A DNA stretch of 64,000 nt from Lachnospiraceae bacterium (GCA_015058015.1 SVDM01000006.1:62001-126000); one strand, 5' to 3'; positions 18,414 through 28,393 are shown, counted from the stretch's first letter. The notes: generated by a model not told the origin, from the sequence alone. Program-made: numbers and translations.

Positions 18414-19310
18414 ATGACCAGAGAAGACATTATCGCTGTTAAAGAGCTGTTACCGGCCATTCAGGCAATTATGCCGGAAGATGCTCAGCTTACATTAATG
18501 ATTCTCAATGACAACAGAGAATGCGAATTAATCAAGGTAATTCAGGCAAAATCATTCACTATAAGCCTTTCGGAGGGAAACCGAGGATGTATTGACGATC
18601 CCAAAGGTGAGCCCTTTAGAAGAGTATTTGACAAAGGAGAAACCGTTGTTAATTACTATCCGCCGGAAGTATTTGGTGAGCCTCTTAAGACAACATTCTC
18701 ACCAATCTATAATGAAAACCATGAAGTAGTTGCAGGCTTCGGATGCTCATTTATCCTGAGTGAGAAGATAAGACTTTATGATGCCACATCTTCACTTGAT
18801 ACCAACCTTTCACAGACCGACAAGGCTGTAAGTGATATTGCCAACGGCGCACAGGATTTGGCTGCATCCATCAAAGAGATTACCGATATCTCATCTGAAG
18901 TAAGTGAGAACATCAGTGCTGCCGCAACACTTATTAAGGATATTCAGTCCAACGCATCACGTTCCAACATCTTAGCCCTTAACGCTTCCATCGAGGCTGC
19001 AAGAGCAGGTGAGGCAGGACGTGGATTCGCTGTTGTTGCTAACGAGATGGGTAAGCTTGCTACCATGAGTGGTGATACATCCAAAGATATTCAAGAGACA
19101 CTGTCAGGAATGTTCGATGCTATCAAGAATATCAATGCTCTCGTTCAAGACTCCAACGAAGTTGCCACAAGCCAGGCAGCTACCGTTGAAGAGATTACAG
19201 CTACTCTTAACTCCATAACACAAGATGCCGGCGAGTTAAGCGAGCTTGTTCATGTAGATGATGTGGTTAAGTATTATGAGTCACCTACAGTATCAACCCT
19301 TAAGAAATAA
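18414..19310 (+). CDS. Soluble methyl-accepting chemotaxis-like protein
   Basis: 298 residues with no transmembrane segment, so a cytoplasmic receptor. The first 125 residues form a compact sensor with a PAS/GAF-like feel (ending [12 protein letters not shown]). The signalling part has the conserved hairpin tip [20 protein letters not shown] followed by [12 protein letters not shown], where CheA and CheW bind. The helical arms are much shorter than in classical receptors, and the C-terminal arm ends soon after. An RBS GGGAGG precedes the ATG. No che or flagellar genes are in the window, so its partner array lies elsewhere; a non-motility signalling role is also possible. Confidence 0.85.
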   Translation: MTREDIIAVKELLPAIQAIMPEDAQLTLMILNDNRECELIKVIQAKSFTISLSEGNRGCIDDPKGEPFRRVFDKGETVVNYYPPEVFGEPLKTTFSPIYNENHEVVAGFGCSFILSEKIRLYDATSSLDTNLSQTDKAVSDIANGAQDLAASIKEITDISSEVSENISAAATLIKDIQSNASRSNILALNASIEAARAGEAGRGFAVVANEMGKLATMSGDTSKDIQETLSGMFDAIKNINALVQDSNEVATSQAATVEEITATLNSITQDAGELSELVHVDDVVKYYESPTVSTLKK

Positions 19311-19330
19311 ATGTGGTCATATAATATAAA

Positions 19331-19364
19331 AAAGAATGGGCGGTTAAGAAACCGCCCATTCTTT
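19331..19364. terminator. Bidirectional terminator
   Basis: Perfect 15-bp stem AAAGAATGGGCGGTT/AACCGCCCATTCTTT with AAGA loop, between the convergent chemoreceptor-like gene and sigH. Confidence 0.88.
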
Positions 19365-19368
19365 ACAT

Positions 19369-19980
19369 CTATACTATCTTAATCTTCGATTTAATAATCT
19401 TATTCTTGATTCGTTGAATAGCGTTGTCTACAGACTTTGGAGTCCGTCCCATTTTAACTGCAATCTCTTTATAGTCCAATCCGTCCATGAAATAATTCAT
19501 CACTTCATTTTCCATTGGCGAAAGAATTCTTGCAATATTCTCACGAATCTGCAAATCGTTTTCCTTTGCAATAAAAAGACTCTCCGGATTAGCCTCCTCA
19601 GATGAAAGATCGCTTTCATCAAGTGATGAGTGCTCTCCCTCAGCTTCTCCTTCGTAAAATGATACGTAAAAATTAAGAGGCTGGTGCTTCTTGCGGTGAG
19701 AACTTTCTATGGCCGTATACATCTGCCTTGAGATGCAGAGATTGGCAAAGGTATAGAATGAAGCGTCCCTCTCCGGCTTATAATCAACAACCGCTTTAAA
19801 GAGGCCTATCATGCCTTCCTGAATCAAATCATCTTCATCTCCGCCCATAAGATACAAGGCCTTTGCCTTATTACGGACAGCTTTTTTATACTTGTCCATT
19901 ATGTAGTCCATAACACTCTCATCGCCGTTACGGAGCATCATAATCAGCTCATCATCGCTGAAATCCTTGTATTTGTCCAT
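19369..19980 (-). CDS. sigH: RNA polymerase sigma factor SigH (Spo0H-like)
   Basis: 203 residues. Sigma-70 region 2 carries DDLIQEGMIGLFKAV and ASFYTFANLCISRQM; region 4 ends with DYKEIAVKMGRTPKSVDNAIQRIKNKI. Length and wording match Spo0H, the transition-state sigma factor that starts sporulation and competence in Bacillus and controls early sporulation in Clostridia. Synteny is strong: cysE, cysS, mrnC and rlmB precede it in the same order as in Bacillus. Of the usual set, yacP is missing here. Possible targets in this window include the comEA-comEC operon, but no SigH promoter was identified. Confidence 0.88.
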   Translation of the reverse strand: MDKYKDFSDDELIMMLRNGDESVMDYIMDKYKKAVRNKAKALYLMGGDEDDLIQEGMIGLFKAVVDYKPERDASFYTFANLCISRQMYTAIESSHRKKHQPLNFYVSFYEGEAEGEHSSLDESDLSSEEANPESLFIAKENDLQIRENIARILSPMENEVMNYFMDGLDYKEIAVKMGRTPKSVDNAIQRIKNKIIKSKIKIV

Positions 19981-19997
19981 AAAATCCCCAATTCTTA

Positions 19998-20741
19998 TTA
20001 AATACCCATTCGCTGTCTGACTATCTCATAAGTCAAAACCGCTGCTGCCACCGATGCATTCAAGGAATCAATATCTCCCTTCATAGGCACTGCAGCCACA
20101 AAATCACATGCCTCTTTGACAATCTTGCTTATTCCTTCTCCCTCATTGCCCACAACAACTCCTATGGGCCCCGTAAGATTAAGCTTGTACATAATCTCTC
20201 CGTCCATATCGGCGCAGACAAACCACATACCATGCTTCTTTAATTCCTCTATACAGGCTTTGATATTGCCCACCTTGGCAACAGGCGTATAATTAATGGC
20301 CCCGGCCGAAGCCTTGGCAACAGTAGCCGTAAGTCCCACCGCACGTCTTTTGGGGATGATAACACCATGGCACCCCGCAAGATTAGCGGTTCTTATAATG
20401 GCCCCCAGATTGTGAGGGTCCTCAATATGATCAAGTATAATAATAAAGGGTGGTTCCCCTTTGTCTTCAGCCGACTTAAGGATATCCTCCACAGTTGCAT
20501 ACTCATAAGCAGCCACCTTGGCGATTACTCCCTGATGTTTGCCGGTTTCCGATAGAGAATCCAATCTGTCCTTATCCACAAAAGATACTATTGTGTCGCC
20601 CTTTTTTGCCTCTCTTAAGATAGACTGTATAGGACCGTCCTTACACCCGTCAAGAACAAAGAGGCGATCAATTGTCTTCCCGGACCTGAAGGCTTCCAAT
20701 ACAGGATTCCTTCCCTCAATGGTTAATTCTTGGTATTCCAT
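19998..20741 (-). CDS. rlmB: 23S rRNA 2'-O-ribose methyltransferase RlmB-type (SpoU)
   Basis: 247 residues. SpoU-class knotted methyltransferase: the substrate-binding start (IEGRNPVLEAFRSG) is followed by the catalytic domain with IILDHIEDPHNLGAIIRTA, GVVVGNEGEGIS and VPMKGDIDSLNASVAAA, the three diagnostic motifs. Uses S-adenosylmethionine to methylate the ribose of a 23S rRNA guanosine (Gly site in E. coli G2251); the exact target here is inferred. Its start overlaps the end of mrnC by 19 bases. Confidence 0.92.
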   Translation of the reverse strand: MEYQELTIEGRNPVLEAFRSGKTIDRLFVLDGCKDGPIQSILREAKKGDTIVSFVDKDRLDSLSETGKHQGVIAKVAAYEYATVEDILKSAEDKGEPPFIIILDHIEDPHNLGAIIRTANLAGCHGVIIPKRRAVGLTATVAKASAGAINYTPVAKVGNIKACIEELKKHGMWFVCADMDGEIMYKLNLTGPIGVVVGNEGEGISKIVKEACDFVAAVPMKGDIDSLNASVAAAVLTYEIVRQRMGI

Positions 20742-21169
20742 GGAACCTCCCTTTCTCCAAGACCGATTTTCACAAGTTCCATAATGCGGTCCATCTCGTC
20801 TTTAAGATAGAGATAACCAATAAGAGCTTCGAAGCCCGTAGCTCTTCTGTAATCTGCTATTGAAGCATTCTTAGCGGTGGTATGGGACTTTGCATTACGT
20901 CCTCTTTTATATACTCCTTCTTCTTCCGGCGTCAGATACGGCAGGATTGCCTCAATCATATCGGACTGGGATGAAGCCTTAACAATAGCAGATGTGCTTC
21001 GGTGGAGCTTATCCGCTCTGGTATTGCCCTTTGACACCACGGCAGTACGAATGATAATATCGAACACTCCATCTCCGATAAATGCCAGTGTCAGCGGAGA
21101 ATATGAGTTAATATCCACCAAATCAATATCTAAAGATTTCCTAATAAACTCACTTAAGCCTTTTTCCAT
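20723..21169 (-). CDS. mrnC: Mini-ribonuclease III
   Basis: 148 residues, an RNase III catalytic domain without the double-stranded-RNA-binding domain. The signature reads [14 protein letters not shown], with the metal-binding Asp, and later [15 protein letters not shown] with the second acidic site. In Bacillus Mini-III matures 23S rRNA ends with help from ribosomal protein L3. It overlaps cysS by 16 bases and rlmB by 19 bases, the same order as in Bacillus. Confidence 0.93.
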   Translation of the reverse strand: MEKGLSEFIRKSLDIDLVDINSYSPLTLAFIGDGVFDIIIRTAVVSKGNTRADKLHRSTSAIVKASSQSDMIEAILPYLTPEEEGVYKRGRNAKSHTTAKNASIADYRRATGFEALIGYLYLKDEMDRIMELVKIGLGEREVPWNTKN

Positions 21170-22566
21170 TTTACTCCTTCACGAGTGTCTTCAAGGATAA
21201 TTCCCTTAGCCAAAAGCTCATCTCTTATCTCATCTGCTCTGGCGAAGTTCTTAGCCTTTCTTGCTGCCTGACGTTCCTCGATAAGCTTCTCGATATCCGC
21301 GTCAAGCATCTCTTCTTCCTTCTCGGCAATGATACCCATTACATCGCAAAGCTTTAAGATGGTATCCTTTGCCAACTTCACATCACCCTTGGTGTGTGAC
21401 TCATCTATATTGGTATTGGTATATCTTACAAGTTCAAATACAGCCGCTATAGCATCCGCCGTGTTAAAGTCATCATCCATTGCAGCTTCAAACTTGGCAA
21501 CATAATCTGCCACAGCACCTGATACAGCCCCATCTGCCGGGCCTTCCTTGCACTTACCTTCTACGGTGTTAAGCTTGTCAACGGCAGTTCTTATTCTCTC
21601 TAATCCGTTCTTAGCCGCCTCCATAAGGTCTGCACTGAAATTAAGCGGGCTTCTGTAGTGAGCACTCAACATAAAGAATCTTAAGACCTGAAGATCATAT
21701 TTCTCGCTAATCTCACGAACCGTAAAGAAGTTACCCAATGACTTACTCATCTTCTTGTTATCAATGTTAAGAAAAGCATTATGAAGCCAGTACTTGGAGA
21801 AAGGTACTCCGTTGGCTGCTTCCGACTGTGCTATCTCATTCTCATGATGGGGGAAGATGAGGTCCTCACCTCCGGCATGGATGTCAATGGATTCTCCAAG
21901 GTATTTCTTGGACATGACAGAACACTCAATATGCCAGCCGGGACGTCCCTCACACCAAGGGGACTCCCATGAGATTTCCCCTTCTTTCTTGGGCTTCCAT
22001 AATACGAAGTCTAAGGGGTCTTCTTTTATATCTTCACCGGTTACCTTGATGGCTTCTTTTTCTTTGCGGTGTCCGCTTTCAAGGTCATCCAAATTCTTGT
22101 GGGATAGCTTACCGTAGGAATCGAACTTTCTTGTTCTGAAATATACGGTTCCGTCTTCCGCGGCATAGGCATAACCCTTGTCGATAAGGGTCTTTATCAT
22201 ATCAATCATGCCGGAAATCTCTTCCGTAGCCTTGGGATGCGTTGTAGCCTCCTTGATATTCATGCCCTTCATATCTTTTATGCATTCTTCAATATAACGC
22301 TTGGTAACCTCATCGGTACTAACGCCTTCTTCGTTGGCCTTTTTAATAATCTTGTCATCAACATCGGTAAAATTGGATACGTAGTTTACCTCATATCCCT
22401 TGTATTCCATATATCTTCTTACTGTATCAAAGACAATCATGGGTCTGGCATTCCCGATATGGATATAGTTGTATACGGTGGGCCCGCACACGTACATTCT
22501 TACCTTGCCCTCCTCAATGGGAACAAAGTCTTCTTTGGTTCTTGTTAATGTATTATAAAGCTTCAC
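21154..22566 (-). CDS. cysS: Cysteinyl-tRNA synthetase
   Basis: 470 residues. Class I synthetase: [20 protein letters not shown] holds the first zinc Cys and the HIGH-like motif (HIGN), [18 protein letters not shown] the zinc ligands, and [10 protein letters not shown] the KMSKS loop. The start is a GTG at 22566 overlapping the cysE stop (GTGA). Pairing with cysE links cysteine supply and its use in translation, as in Bacillus. Confidence 0.95.
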   Translation of the reverse strand: MKLYNTLTRTKEDFVPIEEGKVRMYVCGPTVYNYIHIGNARPMIVFDTVRRYMEYKGYEVNYVSNFTDVDDKIIKKANEEGVSTDEVTKRYIEECIKDMKGMNIKEATTHPKATEEISGMIDMIKTLIDKGYAYAAEDGTVYFRTRKFDSYGKLSHKNLDDLESGHRKEKEAIKVTGEDIKEDPLDFVLWKPKKEGEISWESPWCEGRPGWHIECSVMSKKYLGESIDIHAGGEDLIFPHHENEIAQSEAANGVPFSKYWLHNAFLNIDNKKMSKSLGNFFTVREISEKYDLQVLRFFMLSAHYRSPLNFSADLMEAAKNGLERIRTAVDKLNTVEGKCKEGPADGAVSGAVADYVAKFEAAMDDDFNTADAIAAVFELVRYTNTNIDESHTKGDVKLAKDTILKLCDVMGIIAEKEEEMLDADIEKLIEERQAARKAKNFARADEIRDELLAKGIILEDTREGVKWKKA

Positions 22567-23306
22567 TTGGAACCTCCCAGTTTCTTCTCTAATTCCTCAA
22601 TCTTGGCACTCATGGCCTTGTTAGCCGCATAGAGCTTCTCAATATCGTCAAGTACGGGATCCGGAAGATCTGTCTGATTAAGATCACTTCTGGGAACCTT
22701 CATATTGTTGCGACGAACTACTCGACCGGGAACACCTACAACAGTGCTGTTGGAGGGAATCTCGTGGAGAACAACAGATCCTGCGCCTATCTTGGAATTC
22801 TCTCCTACGGTAAATGAGCCGAGTATTTTAGCTCCGGCACTGACCATAACATTATCCTTTAAGGTAGGATGACGTTTACCCTTTTCCTTACCGGTACCGC
22901 CTAAGGTTACTCCCTGATAAAGAGTTACATTATCGCCTATTATAGCGGTCTCACCGATGATAACTCCGCTTCCGTGGTCGATAAAGAGTCCCTTACCGAT
23001 GGTGGCGCCGGGATGAATCTCGATACCCGTCTTATGGGCAGCTTTCTGAGATATCCATCTGGCAAGGAAATAGTGCTTTCCTAAAAAGAGCTTGTGTGCC
23101 AACCTGTAGCTAATTATAACCCGGAAACTGGGATATAACAGTACCTCCCAGGTAGACTTTATGGCCGGGTCACGCTCTTTTATAACCTCTATTTCTTCTT
23201 TAAAAAAGTTAACCAGTTTTTTAAACAGTTTGCGGGTATTGTCCGCTTCTTTTTTCAGTTTTGGGACAATAACGTCCATATCTATTACATCTTTGATTTC
23301 ACTCAT
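22563..23306 (-). CDS. cysE: Serine O-acetyltransferase
   Basis: 247 residues. It acetylates serine with acetyl-CoA to start cysteine synthesis. A helical N-terminus leads into a left-handed beta-helix of hexapeptide repeats ([20 protein letters not shown], then [17 protein letters not shown] and the [20 protein letters not shown] turn). The catalytic His and Asp fall in FIDHGSG. A C-terminal coiled stretch ([20 protein letters not shown]) extends beyond the shortest family members. Begins 21 bases after ispF. Confidence 0.95.
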   Translation of the reverse strand: MSEIKDVIDMDVIVPKLKKEADNTRKLFKKLVNFFKEEIEVIKERDPAIKSTWEVLLYPSFRVIISYRLAHKLFLGKHYFLARWISQKAAHKTGIEIHPGATIGKGLFIDHGSGVIIGETAIIGDNVTLYQGVTLGGTGKEKGKRHPTLKDNVMVSAGAKILGSFTVGENSKIGAGSVVLHEIPSNSTVVGVPGRVVRRNNMKVPRSDLNQTDLPDPVLDDIEKLYAANKAMSAKIEELEKKLGGSK

Positions 23307-23327
23307 GTTGAAAACCTCACTAATTAT

Positions 23328-23879
23328 TTAACCTCTGTGGGGACATCCGCACCCGGAGTTGCAACCATCGAAGCCGCACACCGGCGTAGAAGCCGCCTTC
23401 AAATCATCCACCGTCTGAAGAAGACATATTGCCTGGGCAGCGATACCTTCGCCTCTTCCCGTAAACCCAAGTCCTTCTTCTGTAGTGGCCTTAATACTTA
23501 TCTGATTTAATTCTATGCAAAGGGCCTTGGCAATATTAGCTCTCATATCTTCAATATGAGGAGCCATCTTAGGAGCCTGTGCAATAATTGTAGCATCTAT
23601 GTTCTCGATACAGTAGTCATCTTTTTCAAGCATAATGCCTACCTTCTTGAGTAGTTCCAAACTGGAGATTCCTTCGTATTGAGGATCTGTATCGGGGAAA
23701 TGCCTACCGATATCCCCCAATGAAGCCGCGCCAAGGAGAGCATCCATAATAGCATGCAGCAGCACATCCGCATCCGAATGCCCTAAAAGCCCCATCTCAT
23801 ATGGAATTGTAACTCCGCCTACAATAAGCTGTCTGTCCTTCGTCAAGCGATGAACATCATAACCCATTCCAATTCGCAA
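23328..23879 (-). CDS. ispF: 2-C-methyl-D-erythritol 2,4-cyclodiphosphate synthase with Cys-rich tail
   Basis: 183 residues from a TTG at 23879, eight bases after GGAGG; a longer upstream frame would run into the tRNA-Met gene and is rejected. It makes the cyclodiphosphate of the MEP isoprenoid pathway. Family motifs are [11 protein letters not shown] (zinc Asp and His), [29 protein letters not shown] and the C-terminal [19 protein letters not shown]. The family usually ends near residue 157; here about 26 residues follow, with Cys168, Cys173, Cys177, Cys179 and His181, which could form a metal site. It leads the cysE-cysS-mrnC-rlmB-sigH operon and may be read through from the tRNA promoter. 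Confidence 0.93.
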   Translation of the reverse strand: MRIGMGYDVHRLTKDRQLIVGGVTIPYEMGLLGHSDADVLLHAIMDALLGAASLGDIGRHFPDTDPQYEGISSLELLKKVGIMLEKDDYCIENIDATIIAQAPKMAPHIEDMRANIAKALCIELNQISIKATTEEGLGFTGRGEGIAAQAICLLQTVDDLKAASTPVCGFDGCNSGCGCPHRG

Positions 23880-23947
23880 GTCTAAATCCTCCGTTTGTTT
23901 TCTAAACAAAGAAAACCAAGACACACTGTATCCTGGTTCCCTTAAAG

Positions 23948-24021
23948 TAGCGGAAAAGGGATTTGAACCCATGACACCACGGGTATGAACCGTGTGCTCT
24001 AGCCAACTGAGCTATTCCGCC
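23948..24021 (-). tRNA. tRNA-Met (anticodon CAT)
   Basis: 74-nt cloverleaf on the minus strand: acceptor GGCGGAA pairing with TTCCGCT (one G-T pair), D arm GCTCAGTTGGCTAGAGC, anticodon stem with CAT, T arm GGGTTCAAATCCC, discriminator A. The first base pair is G-U rather than the mismatch of initiator tRNA, and the anticodon stem lacks three GC pairs in a row, so elongator Met or, less likely, Ile2. CCA is not encoded. Confidence 0.95.
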
Positions 24022-24066
24022 ATATTCAATATACAAATCAGAAACAATGCAAATTAACATAAATCA

Positions 24067-24139
24067 TGGGACCAACAGGGCTCGAACCTGTGACCCCCTG
24101 CTTGTAAGGCAGGTGCTCTCCCAGCTGAGCTATGATCCC
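24067..24139 (-). tRNA. tRNA-Val (anticodon TAC)
   Basis: 73-nt cloverleaf on the minus strand: acceptor GGGATCA/TGGTCCC with one G-T pair, D arm GCTCAGCTGGGAGAGC, anticodon stem CTGCC..GGCAG-like with TAC, T arm CAGGTTCGAGCCCTG, discriminator A. Lies 45 bases before tRNA-Met and behind a good promoter. CCA is not encoded. Confidence 0.96.
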
Positions 24140-24172
24140 ATGTTAAAGCAGTCTTTTCTGACCTGCCTTGCT

Positions 24173-24202
24173 ATTATACTATCAGTGTGTCAGAAAAGTC
24201 AA
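24173..24202 (-). promoter_or_regulatory. Promoter of tRNA-Val/tRNA-Met (and possibly ispF operon)
   Basis: On the minus strand TTGACT (24202-24197), 18 bases, perfect TATAAT (24178-24173). The -35 overlaps the stop of the upstream hybrid kinase. No terminator is obvious between tRNA-Met and ispF. Confidence 0.75.
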
Positions 24203-26937
24203 GTATTTACGGAAGGTTTTTTAAACAGAGCAGCACCCCTCTCATATTCGAAGTCGTTCATGGCCTTAACAGCAGCATTAAAGAGGGCCTGCTCCGATTC
24301 CGTAAGGGTAATTCCCTTCAACTTTCTTACCGCAGTTTCTATCATATCATAGTCATACTTTTCGAAACCTTCTTTCAGTTCCGCAAAATAACCGTCCACT
24401 TCCTCCTGGAAGGTGTATTTCTTCTGAATAGAAGGTTCAATTTCTTCTACAGCATTAATCTGTCTTTCAAGGAGTTCTAACTCAGCCTTAATATCTTCCA
24501 CATTTGCCAAAAGCTCATCTGCATATTCGTTGATAAAGCGCTCAATATAGGTCCTGTGTCCTGCCTTGGCGGCCATCTCCATAACCTCCGACTTGTCAGC
24601 CACATAGTCGTATCCCAGCTGCCTTGCTGCCCCTTTTATTCCGTGAACCTTAGTCTGGAACAATTCCGGATCCATCATATAAGTCTTTTCAATATTTATA
24701 CCCGCATCCTTAAGTTCTTCCATAAAGGTGGCCATGGTCTGGTATCTGGCCTCATCACTGGAAAATGTCTTAGTCTCCGAAAGACTCTCTCCATATTCTT
24801 GAGAAATAACCGCTTTTTCATCGGGAAGGAAGCCCTCAAGAACCATCTTAACCTCCTTCATATCAAGGGGCTTCGATAATACGGCATCAAAACCTTTAAG
24901 GAGATATTTGTCTTTGGTGGCATCGAATAAATTAGCACTCATAAGAACAAGGGGAGTATTACACAATTTTCTTATCTCTCCGGCAGCTTCTTCTCCGTCC
25001 ATCTTGGGCATACGAAGGTCAAGAATAATAAGATCATACTCTCTTTGCTTAACCATCTGCAATGCTTCCTCTCCATCCTTTGCTTCATCAACAAAGAATC
25101 TCCATGGAGCAGTAAGCTCTCTTAGTATCTTTCTGTTTATCTTCATGTCGTCCACAATCAGTACCCTGGCTGTGGGAAAACAATATGAGGGGTGAACTTC
25201 AAGTGTCGTACTCTTTTGGGGGCCTTTGAAAGCAAACTGGTCTATGCTCATTGGAGGACTTGTTACGGCGCTTCCGTCAATCTCCTGGAAAATGGAGAAT
25301 CCTACGGAACTTCCTGATACCCCATCGCTTTCTGCCCATGCTCCTCCCTGCATCCTCTTGGCAAGCTGCATAACTATGGAAAGACCCAGTCCCGTTCCTT
25401 CTTTTGATTTCTCCGATGCATAAGAAGTATAATCCTCAAATACGTGATCAATAGCCTCCTTACTCATTCCCATTCCCGTATCTTTTACAATAACGGTCAT
25501 CATGGTGCCTCCCGGAACATCATCAAAAGAAATCTTGCATCGTATCTCGCCCTCACCGGTAAACTTAATGGCATTGGATAAGAGATTTTGTATCATCTCT
25601 TTTAAGCACAGCTCATCACCGATTAAGACACTGGGATAGGTGCTTTCTATATCTATGGAAAATATAATAGGCTTGTTTTCCAGGTTAACAATGGAGATTT
25701 GGGCAAGTTCCATTAAAGTGTCAAGCACCTGATAAGGCCTGTTGGACAAGGTAAAGTTACCGGACTCCAGTTTGGAAAAATCAAGTATGGAATTAACAAT
25801 TGTAAGAAGTGAGTTGCCCGAAGAATTAATATGGGAAGCCAGTCTTCTATCCTGCGAAGATAAGGATTTCTTGCTTGAAAGAATCTGGCTTATACCTATG
25901 ATAGCCTGTAAAGGGCTTCTAAGCTCATGACTTTGAACCGCCAAAAACCTGGCTTTTAACATGGACTGCTCCTCAGCCGCAGTTTTCAAAGCCTCCATAC
26001 GCTTTACTTCTTCTCTCTGTTCTGTCACATCCACCAGTTGGACTATAAACCCTCTGAGTTTTCCACGATAGTGAACATCCGTAATCTTCCAGCAGTAAAA
26101 CCTGCTGCCTATTTCTTCTTCATCCTCATCATTATGAGTTCTAACATAATCCGCAAATCGCTTATATTCCTGCCTGCTTCTTCGTATTTCCTCCAGATTA
26201 TAGTCCGTTTTCCCAAAGACCTGCCTTGCTTTATCATTAAGGGTAATCAGGTAATAATCCATATCGAAAAAGAGGATGGCAATTTCGGAATCCTTGAATA
26301 TATTGTTATTGAGGATTCCTCTCGTATCTATAATGTATCCCCTCATTGCCAGAGCAAAAACCGTGATAATGGATATTTCCAAAGCGATAATCAGAATCAG
26401 ATTATCAGTATTTCCCACCAGATGATTATACAAAGATACAAGTCCCGGTAAAGAAATGGCAGTGGTTACAATAATATTCGTGGTCTTCTCCTGCTTGCTG
26501 TAGGTCTTATTGAAAAAAGCATAGATTAAAATGGCAATGGCCATAACAACACAAGCTACAAAGAAGCGAATTACACTTTCCTGATACATATCGCTGTCAA
26601 TGCTATTGGCAAAAATTATATAATCAACATATATTAATCCGCAAAAGAATACAGCGTGAACAATTTTGGGGAGTTTGATATAGAGATAATCTATGAAATA
26701 ACAGACACAGATATAACATATCTGCATCAGAACAAGGTCATGAATACGAATAATTATATTCTCGAAGCCGAATCGAAGACGCACCAGTTCATTAAACTGA
26801 AAAACCGCAATAAGTCCCATGATAAGCGGCAGAAGCCTGTGAGCTCTGAAATAGGCTTCCGACAAAATATACATCCATAGGACAAACAAAGTCATACAAA
26901 TAAATATGGTTTCAATTGCGATCAGCATAATTAACAT
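24199..26937 (-). CDS. Membrane hybrid histidine kinase (7TM-PAS-HK-REC-Hpt)
   Basis: 912 residues. The first 205 residues form about seven hydrophobic helices like the histidine-kinase N-terminal 7TM sensor. A PAS-like domain follows (about 210-315), then HisKA with the phospho-His in VQSHELRSPLQAII, an HATPase domain (GTGLGLSIVMQLAK), a receiver domain (RVLIVDDMKINRK, Asp in LIILDLRMPKMDG, Lys in VLSKPLD) and an Hpt domain with its His in KVHGIKGAARQLG. It ends in coiled-coil-rich helices. This is a full phosphorelay in one chain; the final acceptor is probably the HD-GYP/REC protein whose gene overlaps its start by 26 bases. Expression likely comes from the purL side. Confidence 0.92.
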   Translation of the reverse strand: MLIMLIAIETIFICMTLFVLWMYILSEAYFRAHRLLPLIMGLIAVFQFNELVRLRFGFENIIIRIHDLVLMQICYICVCYFIDYLYIKLPKIVHAVFFCGLIYVDYIIFANSIDSDMYQESVIRFFVACVVMAIAILIYAFFNKTYSKQEKTTNIIVTTAISLPGLVSLYNHLVGNTDNLILIIALEISIITVFALAMRGYIIDTRGILNNNIFKDSEIAILFFDMDYYLITLNDKARQVFGKTDYNLEEIRRSRQEYKRFADYVRTHNDEDEEEIGSRFYCWKITDVHYRGKLRGFIVQLVDVTEQREEVKRMEALKTAAEEQSMLKARFLAVQSHELRSPLQAIIGISQILSSKKSLSSQDRRLASHINSSGNSLLTIVNSILDFSKLESGNFTLSNRPYQVLDTLMELAQISIVNLENKPIIFSIDIESTYPSVLIGDELCLKEMIQNLLSNAIKFTGEGEIRCKISFDDVPGGTMMTVIVKDTGMGMSKEAIDHVFEDYTSYASEKSKEGTGLGLSIVMQLAKRMQGGAWAESDGVSGSSVGFSIFQEIDGSAVTSPPMSIDQFAFKGPQKSTTLEVHPSYCFPTARVLIVDDMKINRKILRELTAPWRFFVDEAKDGEEALQMVKQREYDLIILDLRMPKMDGEEAAGEIRKLCNTPLVLMSANLFDATKDKYLLKGFDAVLSKPLDMKEVKMVLEGFLPDEKAVISQEYGESLSETKTFSSDEARYQTMATFMEELKDAGINIEKTYMMDPELFQTKVHGIKGAARQLGYDYVADKSEVMEMAAKAGHRTYIERFINEYADELLANVEDIKAELELLERQINAVEEIEPSIQKKYTFQEEVDGYFAELKEGFEKYDYDMIETAVRKLKGITLTESEQALFNAAVKAMNDFEYERGAALFKKPSVNT

Positions 26938-28369
26938 TCTCCCCCGTAAGAATCTCTTTAATGGCCGATTTGATGTAAACCGAGTTGTATGGTCTCACAA
27001 TATATCCCGCACAGCCTAAGTTACGACAGGCCATTACGGTGTCAACGTCATTGTTGGAGGACACAAATACTATAGGCACCATGTTGCTTGTTTTGGCCTG
27101 TATCATGGCGGCAGTCTGAATACCGTCCATACCGGGCATATTTATGTCCATTAGTATAAGATCAGGGCACACATTGTTCTCCAGATAATTAATTGCCTGA
27201 TCCCCGGACTTCAACAATGTAAGCTCATAATAATCATCCAGAATATCCTTAAGGAGCATAAGATTAGTCTTTTGGTCATCCACTATCATAATGCGGAAAC
27301 TCTTCTTCCCGCTTATCATTTCCTGGCGGCCGACCTCGTTTTCTTCTATACTGTATTCCGCATGTTCTATCATACTGGCCAAAAAAGAAATGTCATTTCT
27401 CTTACCCGTATTGATAATCTCACCGTTTTCAGTAAGAATAATGGGTCTGCTTAACTGATCTGCCACATTCTTCATTACCACTGCTCTTTTGCCTGTGTCA
27501 GTGATAATATCAGTGCCTTTGGGAAAGAAGGGCACATTGGCTTCTAACCCATAGACTACTCTTCTCGAGAAAAGAATGTCGCATCCGCCTTCAAGATACT
27601 CTAAAGCTTCGATGGGCAGATACGCTCCTTTATACGGCCGATTGGCTGTTAAAGCATCATATACATCCGCTACATGAATGATTTTGGCAAAGAGAGGAAT
27701 GTCATCTCCCACAAGGCTGTTGGGGTAACCGCTACCATCCTCATTTTCGTGATGGCTCAATATCGCAGCCTGTATTTCATCAGAAACTCCACCATGTTCC
27801 TTAATCATCTGAACAGACATTGAGGGATGAAGCTTCATGGCCAGATATTCTTCCTGGGAGAGCCTGCCCCTGTTAGAACTGATACTCTCCGGAAGTCTCT
27901 GCCTTCCCACATCATGCAAAAGAGCTGCCAATACCAGCTTTTCCATCTCTTTTGCAGACATCTTCATGGTATTGGCAATAACTGCGCAGATAATGGCTAC
28001 ATTTACCGAATGTGCATATATGTAGTCTTTCTCTGCCCTTGCATCTATATAATCCAGGTGAGTATCACCAACGGATCTCACCTCTCTAACTATGCTTTCC
28101 GCATGCTTTCGACACTCCCCAATATGGCAAAAGAGAATGTCTCTCATTATAGCAGCCCTGTTCTTGGGAGTAATAAAAGGATTAACCTTTATATCTGCAG
28201 ACAGGTTGTCATCAATATATATTCCTCTGTATTCGTTGTCCCTAAGATAGGCAAGAACACGAGCATCAACAAGTGCACCCTTTTCGGCAATGCACTTGTC
28301 GTAAGCATCATATATTCCGTAACTTAAAACCGAGTATTCCTGAATATCCTTCAGGGAAACATATCGCAT
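26912..28369 (-). CDS. HD-GYP phosphodiesterase with C-terminal receiver domain
   Basis: 485 residues. A variable N-terminus (about 1-110) precedes an HD-GYP domain with LLHDVGRQRLPESI, ILSHHENEDGSGYP and KIIHVADVYDALTANRPYK, which normally cuts cyclic di-GMP to pGpG or GMP. The receiver domain is C-terminal (about 355-475), opposite to the usual RpfG order: RIMIVDDQKTNLM, phospho-Asp in LILMDINMPGMDG. The conserved Lys near the end is Arg (YIVRPYN). It is the likely target of the overlapping hybrid kinase, coupling that phosphorelay to cyclic di-GMP levels. It begins 25 bases after purL. Confidence 0.92.
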   Translation of the reverse strand: MRYVSLKDIQEYSVLSYGIYDAYDKCIAEKGALVDARVLAYLRDNEYRGIYIDDNLSADIKVNPFITPKNRAAIMRDILFCHIGECRKHAESIVREVRSVGDTHLDYIDARAEKDYIYAHSVNVAIICAVIANTMKMSAKEMEKLVLAALLHDVGRQRLPESISSNRGRLSQEEYLAMKLHPSMSVQMIKEHGGVSDEIQAAILSHHENEDGSGYPNSLVGDDIPLFAKIIHVADVYDALTANRPYKGAYLPIEALEYLEGGCDILFSRRVVYGLEANVPFFPKGTDIITDTGKRAVVMKNVADQLSRPIILTENGEIINTGKRNDISFLASMIEHAEYSIEENEVGRQEMISGKKSFRIMIVDDQKTNLMLLKDILDDYYELTLLKSGDQAINYLENNVCPDLILMDINMPGMDGIQTAAMIQAKTSNMVPIVFVSSNNDVDTVMACRNLGCAGYIVRPYNSVYIKSAIKEILTGENVNYADRN

Positions 28370-28393
28370 TTCATCAACTCCCGATAATAGCTG

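Noticed and set aside
23880-23972. Longer N-terminus of IspF
   Set aside because: It would overlap the tRNA-Met gene and adds residues absent from the family; the TTG at 23879 has a good ribosome binding site.
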